Positions 45,407 to 53,757 of a stretch of DNA of 64,000 nucleotides are shown piece by piece (the first letter of the stretch is position 1; each line of letters opens with the position of its first letter). The translations under genes and the position numbers were made by a program. The notes under the pieces were generated by a model. That model saw nothing but the letters and a program-made list of their open reading frames with translations. It was not told the origin of the DNA and made no database searches. Origin of the DNA: Treponema bryantii (lineage in GTDB: Bacteria > Spirochaetota > Spirochaetia > Treponematales > Treponemataceae); the NCBI RefSeq assembly GCF_900111035.1, contig NZ_FOFU01000011.1, positions 1 through 64,000 on the forward strand, in the 5' to 3' direction.

Positions 45407-46701
45407 TGAACAAAGTATATAGTAAGATTGAATCCATCGTCGGAAGCGTTATTACCGTAAAGGCAGACAATGTTGCATACGGTGAGCTTGCCGAAATTGA
45501 AACACGCTTTGGTAAATCACTTGCCGAAGTAAATAAAATCGAAGGTGATGTAGTATCACTTCAGGTATTTGCCGGAGGACGCGGTATTTCTACCGGAGAC
45601 CACATTAAGTTCCTTGGACATCAGATGGAAGTTTCTTTCTCTGATGATTTGCTTGGACGTATCTTCAACGGTTCAGCACAGCCACGTGACAATGGTCCGG
45701 CTCTTACAGACTGTCTTGTTACAATTGGTGGTCCTTCAGTAAACCCTTCAAAACGTATCATGGCTCGCCGTATGATTCGTACTGGTATTCCAATGATTGA
45801 TATGTTTAACACACTGGTTGTATCACAGAAGCTGCCTATCTTCTCAATTTCTGGTGAACCTTATAACCAGCTGCTTGCACGTATCGCCATGCAGGCTGAA
45901 GTTGACGTAATCGTTCTTGGTGGTATGGGTCTTAAATACGACGACTATCTTTACTTCAAAAAGACACTGGAAGACGGTGGCGCTTTGAGCAAGACTGTAA
46001 TGTTCATGCACACAGCCGCTGACCCTACAGTAGAATGTCAGAAGATTCCTGACCTTTCTCTTGCAGTTGCAGAGCAGTTCGCTCTAAAGGGAAAGGATGT
46101 TCTGGTTCTTCTTACAGATATGACAAACTTTGCTGACTCAATGAAGGAAATTGCCATTACACAGGAACAGGTTCCTTCTAACCGTGGTTACCCTGGAGAC
46201 TTGTACTCACAGCTCGCTGCACGCTACGAAAAAGCCGTAGACTTTGATAGCGCAGGTTCTGTAACAATTCTTGCAGTTACTACAATGCCTGGTGATGACG
46301 TTACTCACCCGGTTCCAGATAACACAGGATACATCACAGAAGGTCAGTACTACCTCAAGGGTGGACGTATTGAGCCGTTCGGTTCTCTTTCTCGTTTGAA
46401 GCAGAACGTAAACGGAAGTACTCGCAGCGACCACCGTGCTCTTATGGATGGTATGATCCGTCTTTATTCAAACTACAAAGATACACTCGAAAAGAAATCT
46501 ATGGGTTTCAATATGAGTAAGTGGGATGAAAAACTTCTTACATATGGAAAGAAGTTCGAAGACGGTATGATGGATCTTTCAAAGAACATTTCTCTGGAAG
46601 ATGCTCTCGACCTCGGCTGGAAGATTCTGGCTGAATGCTTTGATCCGGAAGAAACCGGCTTGAAGTCATCATTGATTGACGAATACTGGCCTAAGAAATA
46701 G
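45406..46701 (+). CDS. atpB: V-type ATPase regulatory subunit B
   Basis: 431 residues of the non-catalytic nucleotide-binding subunit: [34 protein letters not shown] (no Walker A lysine, as expected), [41 protein letters not shown], and [15 protein letters not shown]. Starts in the last base of atpA. Confidence 0.97.
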   Translation: MNKVYSKIESIVGSVITVKADNVAYGELAEIETRFGKSLAEVNKIEGDVVSLQVFAGGRGISTGDHIKFLGHQMEVSFSDDLLGRIFNGSAQPRDNGPALTDCLVTIGGPSVNPSKRIMARRMIRTGIPMIDMFNTLVVSQKLPIFSISGEPYNQLLARIAMQAEVDVIVLGGMGLKYDDYLYFKKTLEDGGALSKTVMFMHTAADPTVECQKIPDLSLAVAEQFALKGKDVLVLLTDMTNFADSMKEIAITQEQVPSNRGYPGDLYSQLAARYEKAVDFDSAGSVTILAVTTMPGDDVTHPVPDNTGYITEGQYYLKGGRIEPFGSLSRLKQNVNGSTRSDHRALMDGMIRLYSNYKDTLEKKSMGFNMSKWDEKLLTYGKKFEDGMMDLSKNISLEDALDLGWKILAECFDPEETGLKSSLIDEYWPKK

Positions 46702-46710
46702 GGGTAGCGC

Positions 46711-47334
46711 ATGGCAAAGATTAAGCTGACAAAAAATGAGCTCAAGGTCCAGAAAGACGCGCTTAAAATGTATAAGCGTTATCTTCCTACTTTGATTCTC
46801 AAAAAACAGCAGCTTCAGACAGAAATCCGCACAATAGATGCCAAGGCTAAAGAAGTCCGTGCCGCCCGCGTTGCCCTTGAAAAAGAGTTCGAACAGTGGA
46901 TTTCCGTATTCGGTGAACGTGAAGCTTTCACTCCGGATATGGTAACTGTAAAGAACATCAAAAAGGGTGTTGGAAATATAGCCGGTGTAACAATTCCGGT
47001 ATATGAAGGTGCAGACTTTGGAAGAGGCGACTATGACCTTTACAAGACACCGCTGTGGATTGATATGGCGGCCGATCGTATGGAAAAGGCGCTTTCTCTT
47101 GACCTGGAAGCAGAGGTTCTGGACGAGCAGGTAAGACTGCTAAGCCAGGAATTACGTACTACAACACAGCGCGTAAACCTCTTTGAAAAGGTTAAGATTC
47201 CTGAAACAAAGGCTAATATCAAAAAAATCACCGTATACCTTGGTGATGAACAGGTTGCGGCCGTTGTGCGCAGTAAGATTTCAAAGAAAAAGCTGCAGGC
47301 TAAAATTGATGAAGAGATGGAGGCTGCTAAATGA
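46711..47334 (+). CDS. atpD: V-type ATPase subunit D
   Basis: 207 residues, the central rotor shaft: long N- and C-terminal helices (KNELKVQKDALKMYKRYLPTLILKKQQLQTEI; ...AKLDEEMEAAK-like Lys/Glu-rich end). It begins 9 bases after atpB and overlaps atpI by 4 bases. Confidence 0.93.
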   Translation: MAKIKLTKNELKVQKDALKMYKRYLPTLILKKQQLQTEIRTIDAKAKEVRAARVALEKEFEQWISVFGEREAFTPDMVTVKNIKKGVGNIAGVTIPVYEGADFGRGDYDLYKTPLWIDMAADRMEKALSLDLEAEVLDEQVRLLSQELRTTTQRVNLFEKVKIPETKANIKKITVYLGDEQVAAVVRSKISKKKLQAKIDEEMEAAK

Positions 47335-49265
47335 TTGAACCGATGAAAAAAGTCTCTATTGTCCTTCTCAATAAGGAAAAAGAAGAGGCTCTTAAGGCTT
47401 TGAGAAGAATTGGTCTTGTTCACCTTGAAAAAATCGAGGGAGCTGGCGAAAAACTCACAGCCTTTAAAGAATATTCAAATAACGCAATGCTCACCGAGTC
47501 TATCCTCGGAGAAATTAAACTTCCTAAGCAGAAGAAAGGTTCAGCACCTTCTCTTTCAAATGAAAAGGTAATTGAACTTTGTTCTGAGGTTGTTCAGAAA
47601 AGTGAACGCCGTAAGCAGCTTATGGAAGAGATTTCTGCTGATACTACTGAACTCGATCGATTTGCTCTTTGGGGAAGTGTATGTATTGAAGATTTAGACT
47701 TCTTGAAGGAAAAAGGCATTGCACTTAAATTGTATGAAATCAACGCCGAAAAGTATAATCTTGTAGACCCTGATATTCAGACAATTCTCGTAAACAACGA
47801 TAAAAAGACTGTACGTTTCCTTATCGTAAACGGTGGTGAAGGCAGACCTGAAAAACTCCTTCCAGAAGCATTCGAAGTTCCATATCCAAGAATTTCCACA
47901 AAACTTCTTGAAGAAGAAATTCGCCGCGATGAAAAAGAAATTGATGAGATACAGAAATTCTATGTTGAAAACGCTAAGTATGTTCCGGCAATCGCTGCGT
48001 TCAAAAAAGCTCTTGAAAGCGATATAGAATTCGAGAACGTCAATTGCGGTATGGGCTGCGAAAAGAATGGAACTGAAAATGATCTTGCATGGCTTAGCGG
48101 CTATGTACCATCTGCTGATCTTGAAGATTTCAAGCGCTGCTGTTCAGCCAATGGCTGGGCTGTTGCTTTTGCTGATCCTGAAGATGAAGATGTTGAGGTT
48201 CCAACAAAGCTTAAAAACAACAAGTTTGTAAGTTTGATTTATCCTCTTACAGACTTCCTTGGAACTGTTCCAGGCTATCATGAGTTTGATATTTCCGGCT
48301 GGTTCCTCCTGTTCTTTACAGTCTTCTTTGCAATGATTTTTGGAGACGGTGGATACGGTCTTCTTGTTGCTGCACTTACAATCATTCTAATGCTGAAAAA
48401 CGCATTTACTGGAAAGAAAGTGCCTGCAGCTCTCGGACTGATTCTGCTTGTATCTTTAGCAACTGTTGTCTGGGGTGCCGTAACCTGTACATGGTTTGGA
48501 ATCCCTACAGATATGCTTCCGGAATGGCTCAAAAACCTTTCTATTCCGTATATTTCTGGAGCCTATGAAGATACTAAATGGTATGTTCCTTGGAATTCAG
48601 ATCCTTCTGTATATCTTACTAAAGACCAGAACCTGCAGATTTTCTGTTTCTCTCTGGCTTTAGTTCAGCTTTGCGTAGCACATATTAAAGCTGGTATAAG
48701 AAATCTTACAGATGGAAAAGGACTTAAGGTTTTGGGAGACCTCGGCTCTTTTATGCAGCTTGTAGGTATGTTCTGGATTGTTCTTGCAATGGTTGTAAAT
48801 GGACAGGTATTCCCAATGCTCGGTAATATCGGTTCAATTCCGGTTGGTAAGATTGAAGTTACTTTGATTGCTGTAGGTTTTGCAATGAGTTTTATCTTTG
48901 CAAATTACGAAGGCAGTATAGGAGCTTCTGTTCTTGAAAGCTGTAAAAATATCATTTCGGTACTTCTTGGAGTAGTAAACGTATTCAGTGATATTGTTTC
49001 ATACATCCGTCTGTGGGCCGTTGGTCTTGCGGGTGCCGCAATTTCGAATACTGTAAATACTCTTGCTGGTCCTATTCTTGGACACGCAATCCTGTTCCTG
49101 GCAGCAATAGTTCTGCTTGGATTCGGACATGGTCTGAACATGATTTTGAATGTACTTTCAGTTATCGTTCACGGTGTACGTTTGAACACTCTCGAGTTCT
49201 GTACACATATTGGAATGAGCTGGAGTGGTGTAAAGTATCAGCCGTTTGCTGATTCAAAAAATTAG
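47331..49265 (+). CDS. atpI: V-type ATPase subunit I
   Basis: 644 residues, subunit a/I. The soluble N-terminal half (about 1-320) is helical and links to the stalk. The C-terminal half has about seven membrane helices, with the conserved block GYHEFDISGWFLLFFTVFFAMIFGDGGYGL and, late, SDIVSYIRLWAVGLAGAAIS, whose arginine exchanges the ion with the K-ring glutamate. Overlaps atpD. Confidence 0.95.
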   Translation: MIEPMKKVSIVLLNKEKEEALKALRRIGLVHLEKIEGAGEKLTAFKEYSNNAMLTESILGEIKLPKQKKGSAPSLSNEKVIELCSEVVQKSERRKQLMEEISADTTELDRFALWGSVCIEDLDFLKEKGIALKLYEINAEKYNLVDPDIQTILVNNDKKTVRFLIVNGGEGRPEKLLPEAFEVPYPRISTKLLEEEIRRDEKEIDEIQKFYVENAKYVPAIAAFKKALESDIEFENVNCGMGCEKNGTENDLAWLSGYVPSADLEDFKRCCSANGWAVAFADPEDEDVEVPTKLKNNKFVSLIYPLTDFLGTVPGYHEFDISGWFLLFFTVFFAMIFGDGGYGLLVAALTIILMLKNAFTGKKVPAALGLILLVSLATVVWGAVTCTWFGIPTDMLPEWLKNLSIPYISGAYEDTKWYVPWNSDPSVYLTKDQNLQIFCFSLALVQLCVAHIKAGIRNLTDGKGLKVLGDLGSFMQLVGMFWIVLAMVVNGQVFPMLGNIGSIPVGKIEVTLIAVGFAMSFIFANYEGSIGASVLESCKNIISVLLGVVNVFSDIVSYIRLWAVGLAGAAISNTVNTLAGPILGHAILFLAAIVLLGFGHGLNMILNVLSVIVHGVRLNTLEFCTHIGMSWSGVKYQPFADSKN

Positions 49266-49270
49266 AAATA

Positions 49271-49287
49271 ATCCGCTGTGTGCGGAT
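49271..49287 (+). other. Intercistronic hairpin between atpI and atpK
   Basis: ATCCGC (49271-49276) and GCGGAT (49282-49287) form a 6-bp stem with a TGTGT loop just before the AAGGAGA ribosome site of atpK. No T-run follows. It could protect or help process the mRNA of the K subunit, which is needed in many copies per enzyme. Confidence 0.45.
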
Positions 49288-49308
49288 AAATAATAAGGAG
49301 AATTAATT

Positions 49309-49746
49309 ATGGATATTTTAGGTTACATCGGTGCTGCTGTTTGTATGGGTATTGCTGCTATCGGTTCAGCAATCGGAATCGGAATTGCCGGTCAGGGCGC
49401 AATTGGTGCTTGGAAACGCTGTTACATCAATAACAAGCCGGCTCCATTCATCCTTACTGTATTTGCAGGTGCTCCTCTTACACAGACAATTTACGGATTC
49501 CTTCTTATGAATATTGCAATGAAACCAAAGGTAGCAAGTGGTGCTATGACTCCAGGTTTCGCACTTGGTCTTGGTATTGCTTCTGGTTTGGCTATGTGTT
49601 TCTCTGCTATTGCTCAGGGAAAAGCAGGTGCTGCAGCTTCTGATGCTCTTGGTGAAACTGGAAAAGGTTTTGCTCAGTACATCATGGTTGTTGGTCTTTG
49701 TGAGTCTGTTGCTTTGTTCGCTATGGTATTCTCGTTAATTGCTTAA
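49309..49746 (+). CDS. atpK: V-type ATPase subunit K (rotor ring), probable sodium type
   Basis: 145 residues, four membrane helices in two similar hairpins (IGAAVCMGIAAIGSAIGIGIAGQGAIG and GLGIASGLAMCFSAIAQGKAG are the repeated halves). The ion site glutamate is in VGLCESVALF of helix 4. Helix 2 has LTQTIYGF and helix 3 AIAQGK, the same Thr-Gln, Gln, Glu set that binds sodium in the Enterococcus hirae ring. A strong AAGGAGA ribosome site precedes the ATG. Its stop is the end of the operon's genes. Confidence 0.95.
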   Translation: MDILGYIGAAVCMGIAAIGSAIGIGIAGQGAIGAWKRCYINNKPAPFILTVFAGAPLTQTIYGFLLMNIAMKPKVASGAMTPGFALGLGIASGLAMCFSAIAQGKAGAAASDALGETGKGFAQYIMVVGLCESVALFAMVFSLIA

Positions 49747-49763
49747 ATAACAGAGATTTTATC

Positions 49764-49924
49764 CTTCAAACAAAAAAATCTGCGGGTCCCAGCGACGGTG
49801 AAAAAGTGAATAGGAATCCTCCCAGGTTTCCCACGCAAAAATCTTGCTTCGCTCGATTTTTTGCGTAACCTGGGTCCCTCCTTTCCCTTTTTCCCCTGCG
49901 TCCCACAGATTTTTTTGTTTGAAG
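49764..49924. repeat. 161-base composite palindrome after atpK
   Basis: Outer arms CTTCAAACAAAAAAATCTG (49764-49782) and its exact reverse complement (49906-49924), 19 bp. Inside, CCCAGGTT (49821-49828) pairs with AACCTGGG (49867-49874), and ACGCAAAAATC (49833-49843) with GATTTTTTGCGT (49855-49866), around a loop TTGCTTCGCTC. The middle is GC-rich with imperfect pairing. No gene is encoded. It may form a long RNA hairpin or be a small mobile palindrome. Confidence 0.75.
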
Positions 49925-49949
49925 GCAAGTATCGTTTAATTATCTTTTT

Positions 49950-49988
49950 ACACCATATCTCACTTATTGAGATATGGTGTTTTTGTTT
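49950..49988 (+). terminator. Rho-independent terminator upstream of ispG
   Basis: ACACCATATCTCA (49950-49962), loop CTTAT, TGAGATATGGTGT (49968-49980): a perfect 13-bp stem followed by TTTTGTTT. It would end V-ATPase transcripts and insulate ispG. Confidence 0.9.
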
Positions 49989-49997
49989 ATTAACCGT

Positions 49998-50003
49998 TAT
50001 AAT
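49998..50003 (+). promoter_or_regulatory. -10 box of ispG, predicted leaderless
   Basis: A perfect TATAAT ends 7 bases before the ispG ATG at 50011, placing the expected transcription start at about 50010. The -35 is poor (TGGTGT at 49975-49980 for a 17-base spacer, inside the terminator stem). Confidence 0.5.
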
Positions 50004-50010
50004 TAAAATT

Positions 50011-51099
50011 ATGAAAACAAAAGAAGTTGCCTTGGGTGGTAAGGGCGTTACTAATAGAATAATAATCGGTGGGGATAATCCTGTTACTGTGCAGACTATG
50101 TGGAAGGAGGGGATAACTGACCTTGCTTCTAATAATGATAAATTGGAAAGAATACTTCGTGAGCTTAATGATCTTAAGCTGATGGGGTGTGATATTGTTC
50201 GGTTTGCAGTGCCTGATGTAGAAAGTGCTCAGGGGCTTTGTCTTATTGCTGAACGAACTCCTATGCCGCTGGTGGCTGATATACATTTTGATTATACACT
50301 GGCTCTGGAATGTCTTAAGGGGAACGTTGCTGCCATTCGTATAAATCCGGGAAATATCGGTTCAGTTGAAAATACCCGTAAAGTTGTAGAAGCCTGCCGT
50401 GAAAATGGAGCTGCTATTCGTATTGGTATTAACAGCGGAAGTCTTCCTCAGGATTTGCAGAAGCAGATTGCTGCAGGTGAGATTACACGTGCTCAGGGGC
50501 TTTGTGAAACTGCTGTACGCGAGGCTGCTGTATTTGAAGACCTTAAGTTTGATCAGTATGTTGTGAGCATGAAGTCTTCAGATGTTAACGAAACTATACA
50601 GTGTAATAAATTTTATGCAGAAAAATATAATAATCCGCTGCATCTGGGTGTAACAGAAGCGGGGCCTCTTATCGGCGGACTTGTAAAATCTTCAATTGCA
50701 TTTTCGACTCTTTTAGCTCAGGGAATTGGTGATACAATCCGTGTAAGTCTTTCTTCTTCTGCAGAAAACGAAGTAATTGCCGGTGTAAATATTCTTAAAG
50801 AATGTGGAAAACGTGCAGGTGGAGTTACTCTTGTAAGTTGTCCGCGATGTGGCCGCATTGGTTTTGATGTTCATTCATTTGTAGACCGCTGGCAGAAAAA
50901 ACTTATGGCTATGGATAAGGACATTACAGTTGCAGTTATGGGCTGTGTTGTAAACGGACCTGGAGAAGGCCGTCACGCAGATCTTGGAATAGCAGGAACA
51001 GCAGATAAAGCAATAATCTTCAAAAAAGGTAAAATAGTACGAACGATTGATGCAAAAGATGCCGATAAAGTATTTGAGGAAGAATTGAAATCTTTATGA
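50011..51099 (+). CDS. ispG: 4-hydroxy-3-methylbut-2-enyl diphosphate synthase IspG
   Basis: 362 residues from the ATG at 50011; a longer frame upstream runs through the palindrome and is not real. IspG (GcpE) carries out the reductive step of the MEP isoprenoid pathway with a 4Fe-4S cluster. Cluster ligands are C277, C280 (SCPRCGRIG) and C312 plus E319 (MGCVVNGPGE), with the same spacing as in the E. coli enzyme. The TIM-barrel part begins KEVALGGKGVTNRIIIGGDNPVTVQTM. A TATAAT at 49998-50003 ends 7 bases before the ATG, so the message is probably leaderless. Confidence 0.96.
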   Translation: MKTKEVALGGKGVTNRIIIGGDNPVTVQTMWKEGITDLASNNDKLERILRELNDLKLMGCDIVRFAVPDVESAQGLCLIAERTPMPLVADIHFDYTLALECLKGNVAAIRINPGNIGSVENTRKVVEACRENGAAIRIGINSGSLPQDLQKQIAAGEITRAQGLCETAVREAAVFEDLKFDQYVVSMKSSDVNETIQCNKFYAEKYNNPLHLGVTEAGPLIGGLVKSSIAFSTLLAQGIGDTIRVSLSSSAENEVIAGVNILKECGKRAGGVTLVSCPRCGRIGFDVHSFVDRWQKKLMAMDKDITVAVMGCVVNGPGEGRHADLGIAGTADKAIIFKKGKIVRTIDAKDADKVFEEELKSL

Positions 51100-52193
51100 A
51101 GAAAACTGTATTATTTTTTATTTTTTCAGCTTTGTGTTTTTCTCTTTTTTCTGCAGATAAAAAAGCAAAACTGGATGAAAGTGTAGAAGCATATAGAAAT
51201 GCAATTGAGGCTATGGATGCACTCGATTATGGAAAAGCCTTAAAATATTCTGAAGATGCTATTTTATACAGAAAACAACGCATTGAAAAACAAATCAATA
51301 CAGTAAAGAATTCTCTTTCTGCAAAACGTGTGCAGGCAGCAGGAGATCATTTTGATCCTGTTCTTACAGTCCTAGAAAACAGAAAGGAATATGAAACAGC
51401 CGACATTATAAAATACTATATCAAAAAGAAGGGAAAGGATTATTTTGATAATTCGGTAAATAATCTTTTGATATATCTTGAAAGCTCAAAAGCTTTCCCA
51501 GAAGCCCACAAATTAATAGGAGATATTTATAAACTTGAAGGTGAATATAAATTCGCCGAAGACTATTATCTCATGGCTCTGGATAAAGCTGATGTTTTGG
51601 ATATTCCAGATGAAAAGTATGAAATTCTGTACATGCTGGCAGAAATCAGTCGTCTTGAGGATGATACAGCTAAGATGGAATTAAGACTTATGAATATTCT
51701 TGCAGAAGATAAAAATTATAAAGATGCTGCACTAAAGCGTTCCATGATAGGTACAATTTCTGCTAACAAGAATGATTCAATGACTAAGTTTTTTAATCTA
51801 TATCGTGCAAATTCATATAATTGTATTGATGCATATAACCAGCTGGCAGAATATTATCATGAAGCAAACAGAAATGATAAAGCTTTGGAATTTGCAGCAC
51901 TTGCAGCTATTACAAGTTTAACAAGAATAAATGAGATTCTTATTTCGCGTAATTCAATTTATGAATATGAGAATATTGAAGGCTTTATGCAGGAAGCTTC
52001 ATATTATCAGGATATTATTGAATGGGGAAATAAGAATTCAGCATGGAAGAGTTTTAATATTCTTGCAAGTTATTCAACAGAAGCAGGCTATAAAAACTTT
52101 TCAAAAGCTCTGTTAAGAGTTATTGCAAGATATACCCCAGAAACATACTGGCAGCGTGATGCTGTGCTTCAGCTTGAACACATGACTGATTAG
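51096..52193 (+). CDS. Secreted TPR-like helical protein
   Basis: 365 residues. Signal peptide (MKKTVLFFIFSALCFSLFSAD, cut before DKKAKL). The rest is helical with TPR-like pairs (YRNAIEAMDALDYGKALKYSEDAILY; FPEAHKLIGDIYKLEGEYKFAEDYYLMAL; AYNQLAEYYHEANRNDKALEFAALAA). Expected in the periplasm as a scaffold. Starts inside the ispG stop (ATGA, 4-base overlap), so it is translationally coupled to ispG. Partner and role unknown. Confidence 0.75.
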   Translation: MKKTVLFFIFSALCFSLFSADKKAKLDESVEAYRNAIEAMDALDYGKALKYSEDAILYRKQRIEKQINTVKNSLSAKRVQAAGDHFDPVLTVLENRKEYETADIIKYYIKKKGKDYFDNSVNNLLIYLESSKAFPEAHKLIGDIYKLEGEYKFAEDYYLMALDKADVLDIPDEKYEILYMLAEISRLEDDTAKMELRLMNILAEDKNYKDAALKRSMIGTISANKNDSMTKFFNLYRANSYNCIDAYNQLAEYYHEANRNDKALEFAALAAITSLTRINEILISRNSIYEYENIEGFMQEASYYQDIIEWGNKNSAWKSFNILASYSTEAGYKNFSKALLRVIARYTPETYWQRDAVLQLEHMTD

Positions 52194-52202
52194 TATTTTG
52201 AT

Positions 52203-52234
52203 TATTGGATTAGAAATGATGTCCTAATCCAATA
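52203..52234 (+). terminator. Possible terminator between convergent genes
   Basis: TATTGGATTAG (52203-52213) pairs with CTAATCCAATA (52224-52234), an 11-bp perfect stem with a 10-base loop, located at the 3' ends of two convergent genes. Only a weak T-rich stretch (TTTCTTTATTAT) follows on the plus strand. Confidence 0.4.
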
Positions 52235-53754
52235 CTGATTTCTTTATTATGAAGAAGTCCTTTTATCACATTTCTTTCTGAAATAGCACTCTTTACATCA
52301 AATCCAATACTTCCACGAATTGTAAAACTTGACCATTTATATGGATAAACAAGAACTTCCATACCACAGCAGATTAAAGAGTCTGTCTGTAATGGAAGAG
52401 CTCTGTCCCTATAGATTGCAATATCCATAAATGGAGAGAACTGCATATCAAAATTAATTAAATCATGCTTAAAATGTGTAGTAACTATATTAATTGGGAA
52501 ATCAAAGTTCATAACAATTGCAGTTGATGTTGTATATGATGGAGATTTATTTCCAAAATATGTATCATCAGGTACACCGCGAATTCTACTTCCGATTTTT
52601 TCACCATATCCGCTTTCAGAACTGTCATAAAGCTTAGAAGGAGTAAGATTAAAATACGTAAATGCGTATAAATCTACAGCAATTCCAATTGAATCAAAAT
52701 AATCTCTGTCTTCAAGTTTTATGAAATTAAAATACTGGCCTTCGATAGATACAGAAGGAGACCATTCTTTGCGATAGAAGTTATATGGCCATGAATTAGA
52801 AAGACTCCATGAATATCCCTGTCTGTAATTTCCTTTCCAGTTGATATTTGAATTATAAAGTTTATGAGAGAATGAAATAGCAGGTCCTTGTAAATCGGAA
52901 TTGTATTCATCAATACCATTTAAATCATAATTAATACCAAAATTTACAGATGGTGTATAAGTAAGATATGTATAGTTCTTGAACTTATATAATGATATAG
53001 GTGTTGAAAAGTTTATATCGTTCTTAAAATAGATCTCATCATCATAAATAATGTAATCATTTTCTCCAATACAATATTGATATACTTCAAGATTTAAAGA
53101 AATTTTATCAAATGGAAGAACAGTCTTTAAACCAGTCTTTACATTCCATTCAGGATGAGAATCACCAAAAGTAAAGTCTATAGTATGATCATTTACCCAG
53201 GTTAAATTAAAAGGACCAGCCTTAAAAGGGTAGTCATAAGAAATATTGAATCCTGGCGAAAATGTCCAGAATCCTTGTGATTTGTCTTTTTTAATTTCGA
53301 TATTGAAATCAGAAGTTAAAGGATTCATAGTTCCAAGGAAGTTAGTATCCTTAGCTTTGATTTTTGGAGTAATCTTTGTAAGAGTTGAGTCATCCTTGAA
53401 GTTTGCATAAGGAACAGCAAGGAAGTGATTAGAATCTACAACAGAAACAATAACATTTATTAAAACAAAGCCGTCATCTGTACTGGCTTTTTCCCAGCTT
53501 ACATCAATTTCTTCGAAGAAGCGTGAATTTTTAAGCTGCTGATGATAATTCTCGAGATAAGCTTCAAGCTCTTCATCATTAAAAATAGTTTTTTTATCCA
53601 GCGGATAATTTCTTTCAATGCTGCTGGCTTTTGTAGTAGTTAATTTAAAATTGCCCTTTGTGTTATAAATGCCTTTTGCAATCTTATAATTTTCAGAATA
53701 AATAAATGGTACTGTTAAAAGTAATCCAAGGATAATAGCAGTAAGTTTTTTCAT
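52210..53754 (-). CDS. Outer-membrane barrel protein, Omp85-like, in the polysaccharide operon
   Basis: 514 residues. Signal peptide (MKKLTAIILGLLLTVPFIYSE). Residues about 22-110 look like one POTRA domain (YKIAKGIYNTKGNFKLTT; ...EIDVSWEKASTDDGFVLINVIVSVVDS). The rest is aromatic amphipathic strands, ending in GLGHHF with terminal Phe, like BamA/TamA-type barrels. With only one POTRA it is shorter than BamA. It follows the WbaP-type gene by 3 bases. A role in surface assembly or secretion of the locus product is inferred. Confidence 0.65.
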   Translation of the reverse strand: MKKLTAIILGLLLTVPFIYSENYKIAKGIYNTKGNFKLTTTKASSIERNYPLDKKTIFNDEELEAYLENYHQQLKNSRFFEEIDVSWEKASTDDGFVLINVIVSVVDSNHFLAVPYANFKDDSTLTKITPKIKAKDTNFLGTMNPLTSDFNIEIKKDKSQGFWTFSPGFNISYDYPFKAGPFNLTWVNDHTIDFTFGDSHPEWNVKTGLKTVLPFDKISLNLEVYQYCIGENDYIIYDDEIYFKNDINFSTPISLYKFKNYTYLTYTPSVNFGINYDLNGIDEYNSDLQGPAISFSHKLYNSNINWKGNYRQGYSWSLSNSWPYNFYRKEWSPSVSIEGQYFNFIKLEDRDYFDSIGIAVDLYAFTYFNLTPSKLYDSSESGYGEKIGSRIRGVPDDTYFGNKSPSYTTSTAIVMNFDFPINIVTTHFKHDLINFDMQFSPFMDIAIYRDRALPLQTDSLICCGMEVLVYPYKWSSFTIRGSIGFDVKSAISERNVIKGLLHNKEISIGLGHHF

Positions 53755-53757
53755 TTT

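Noticed and set aside
49861-50010. Extension of the ispG frame upstream to 49861.
   Set aside because: It runs through the palindrome and terminator and lacks conservation-like sequence; the family start is the ATG at 50011.
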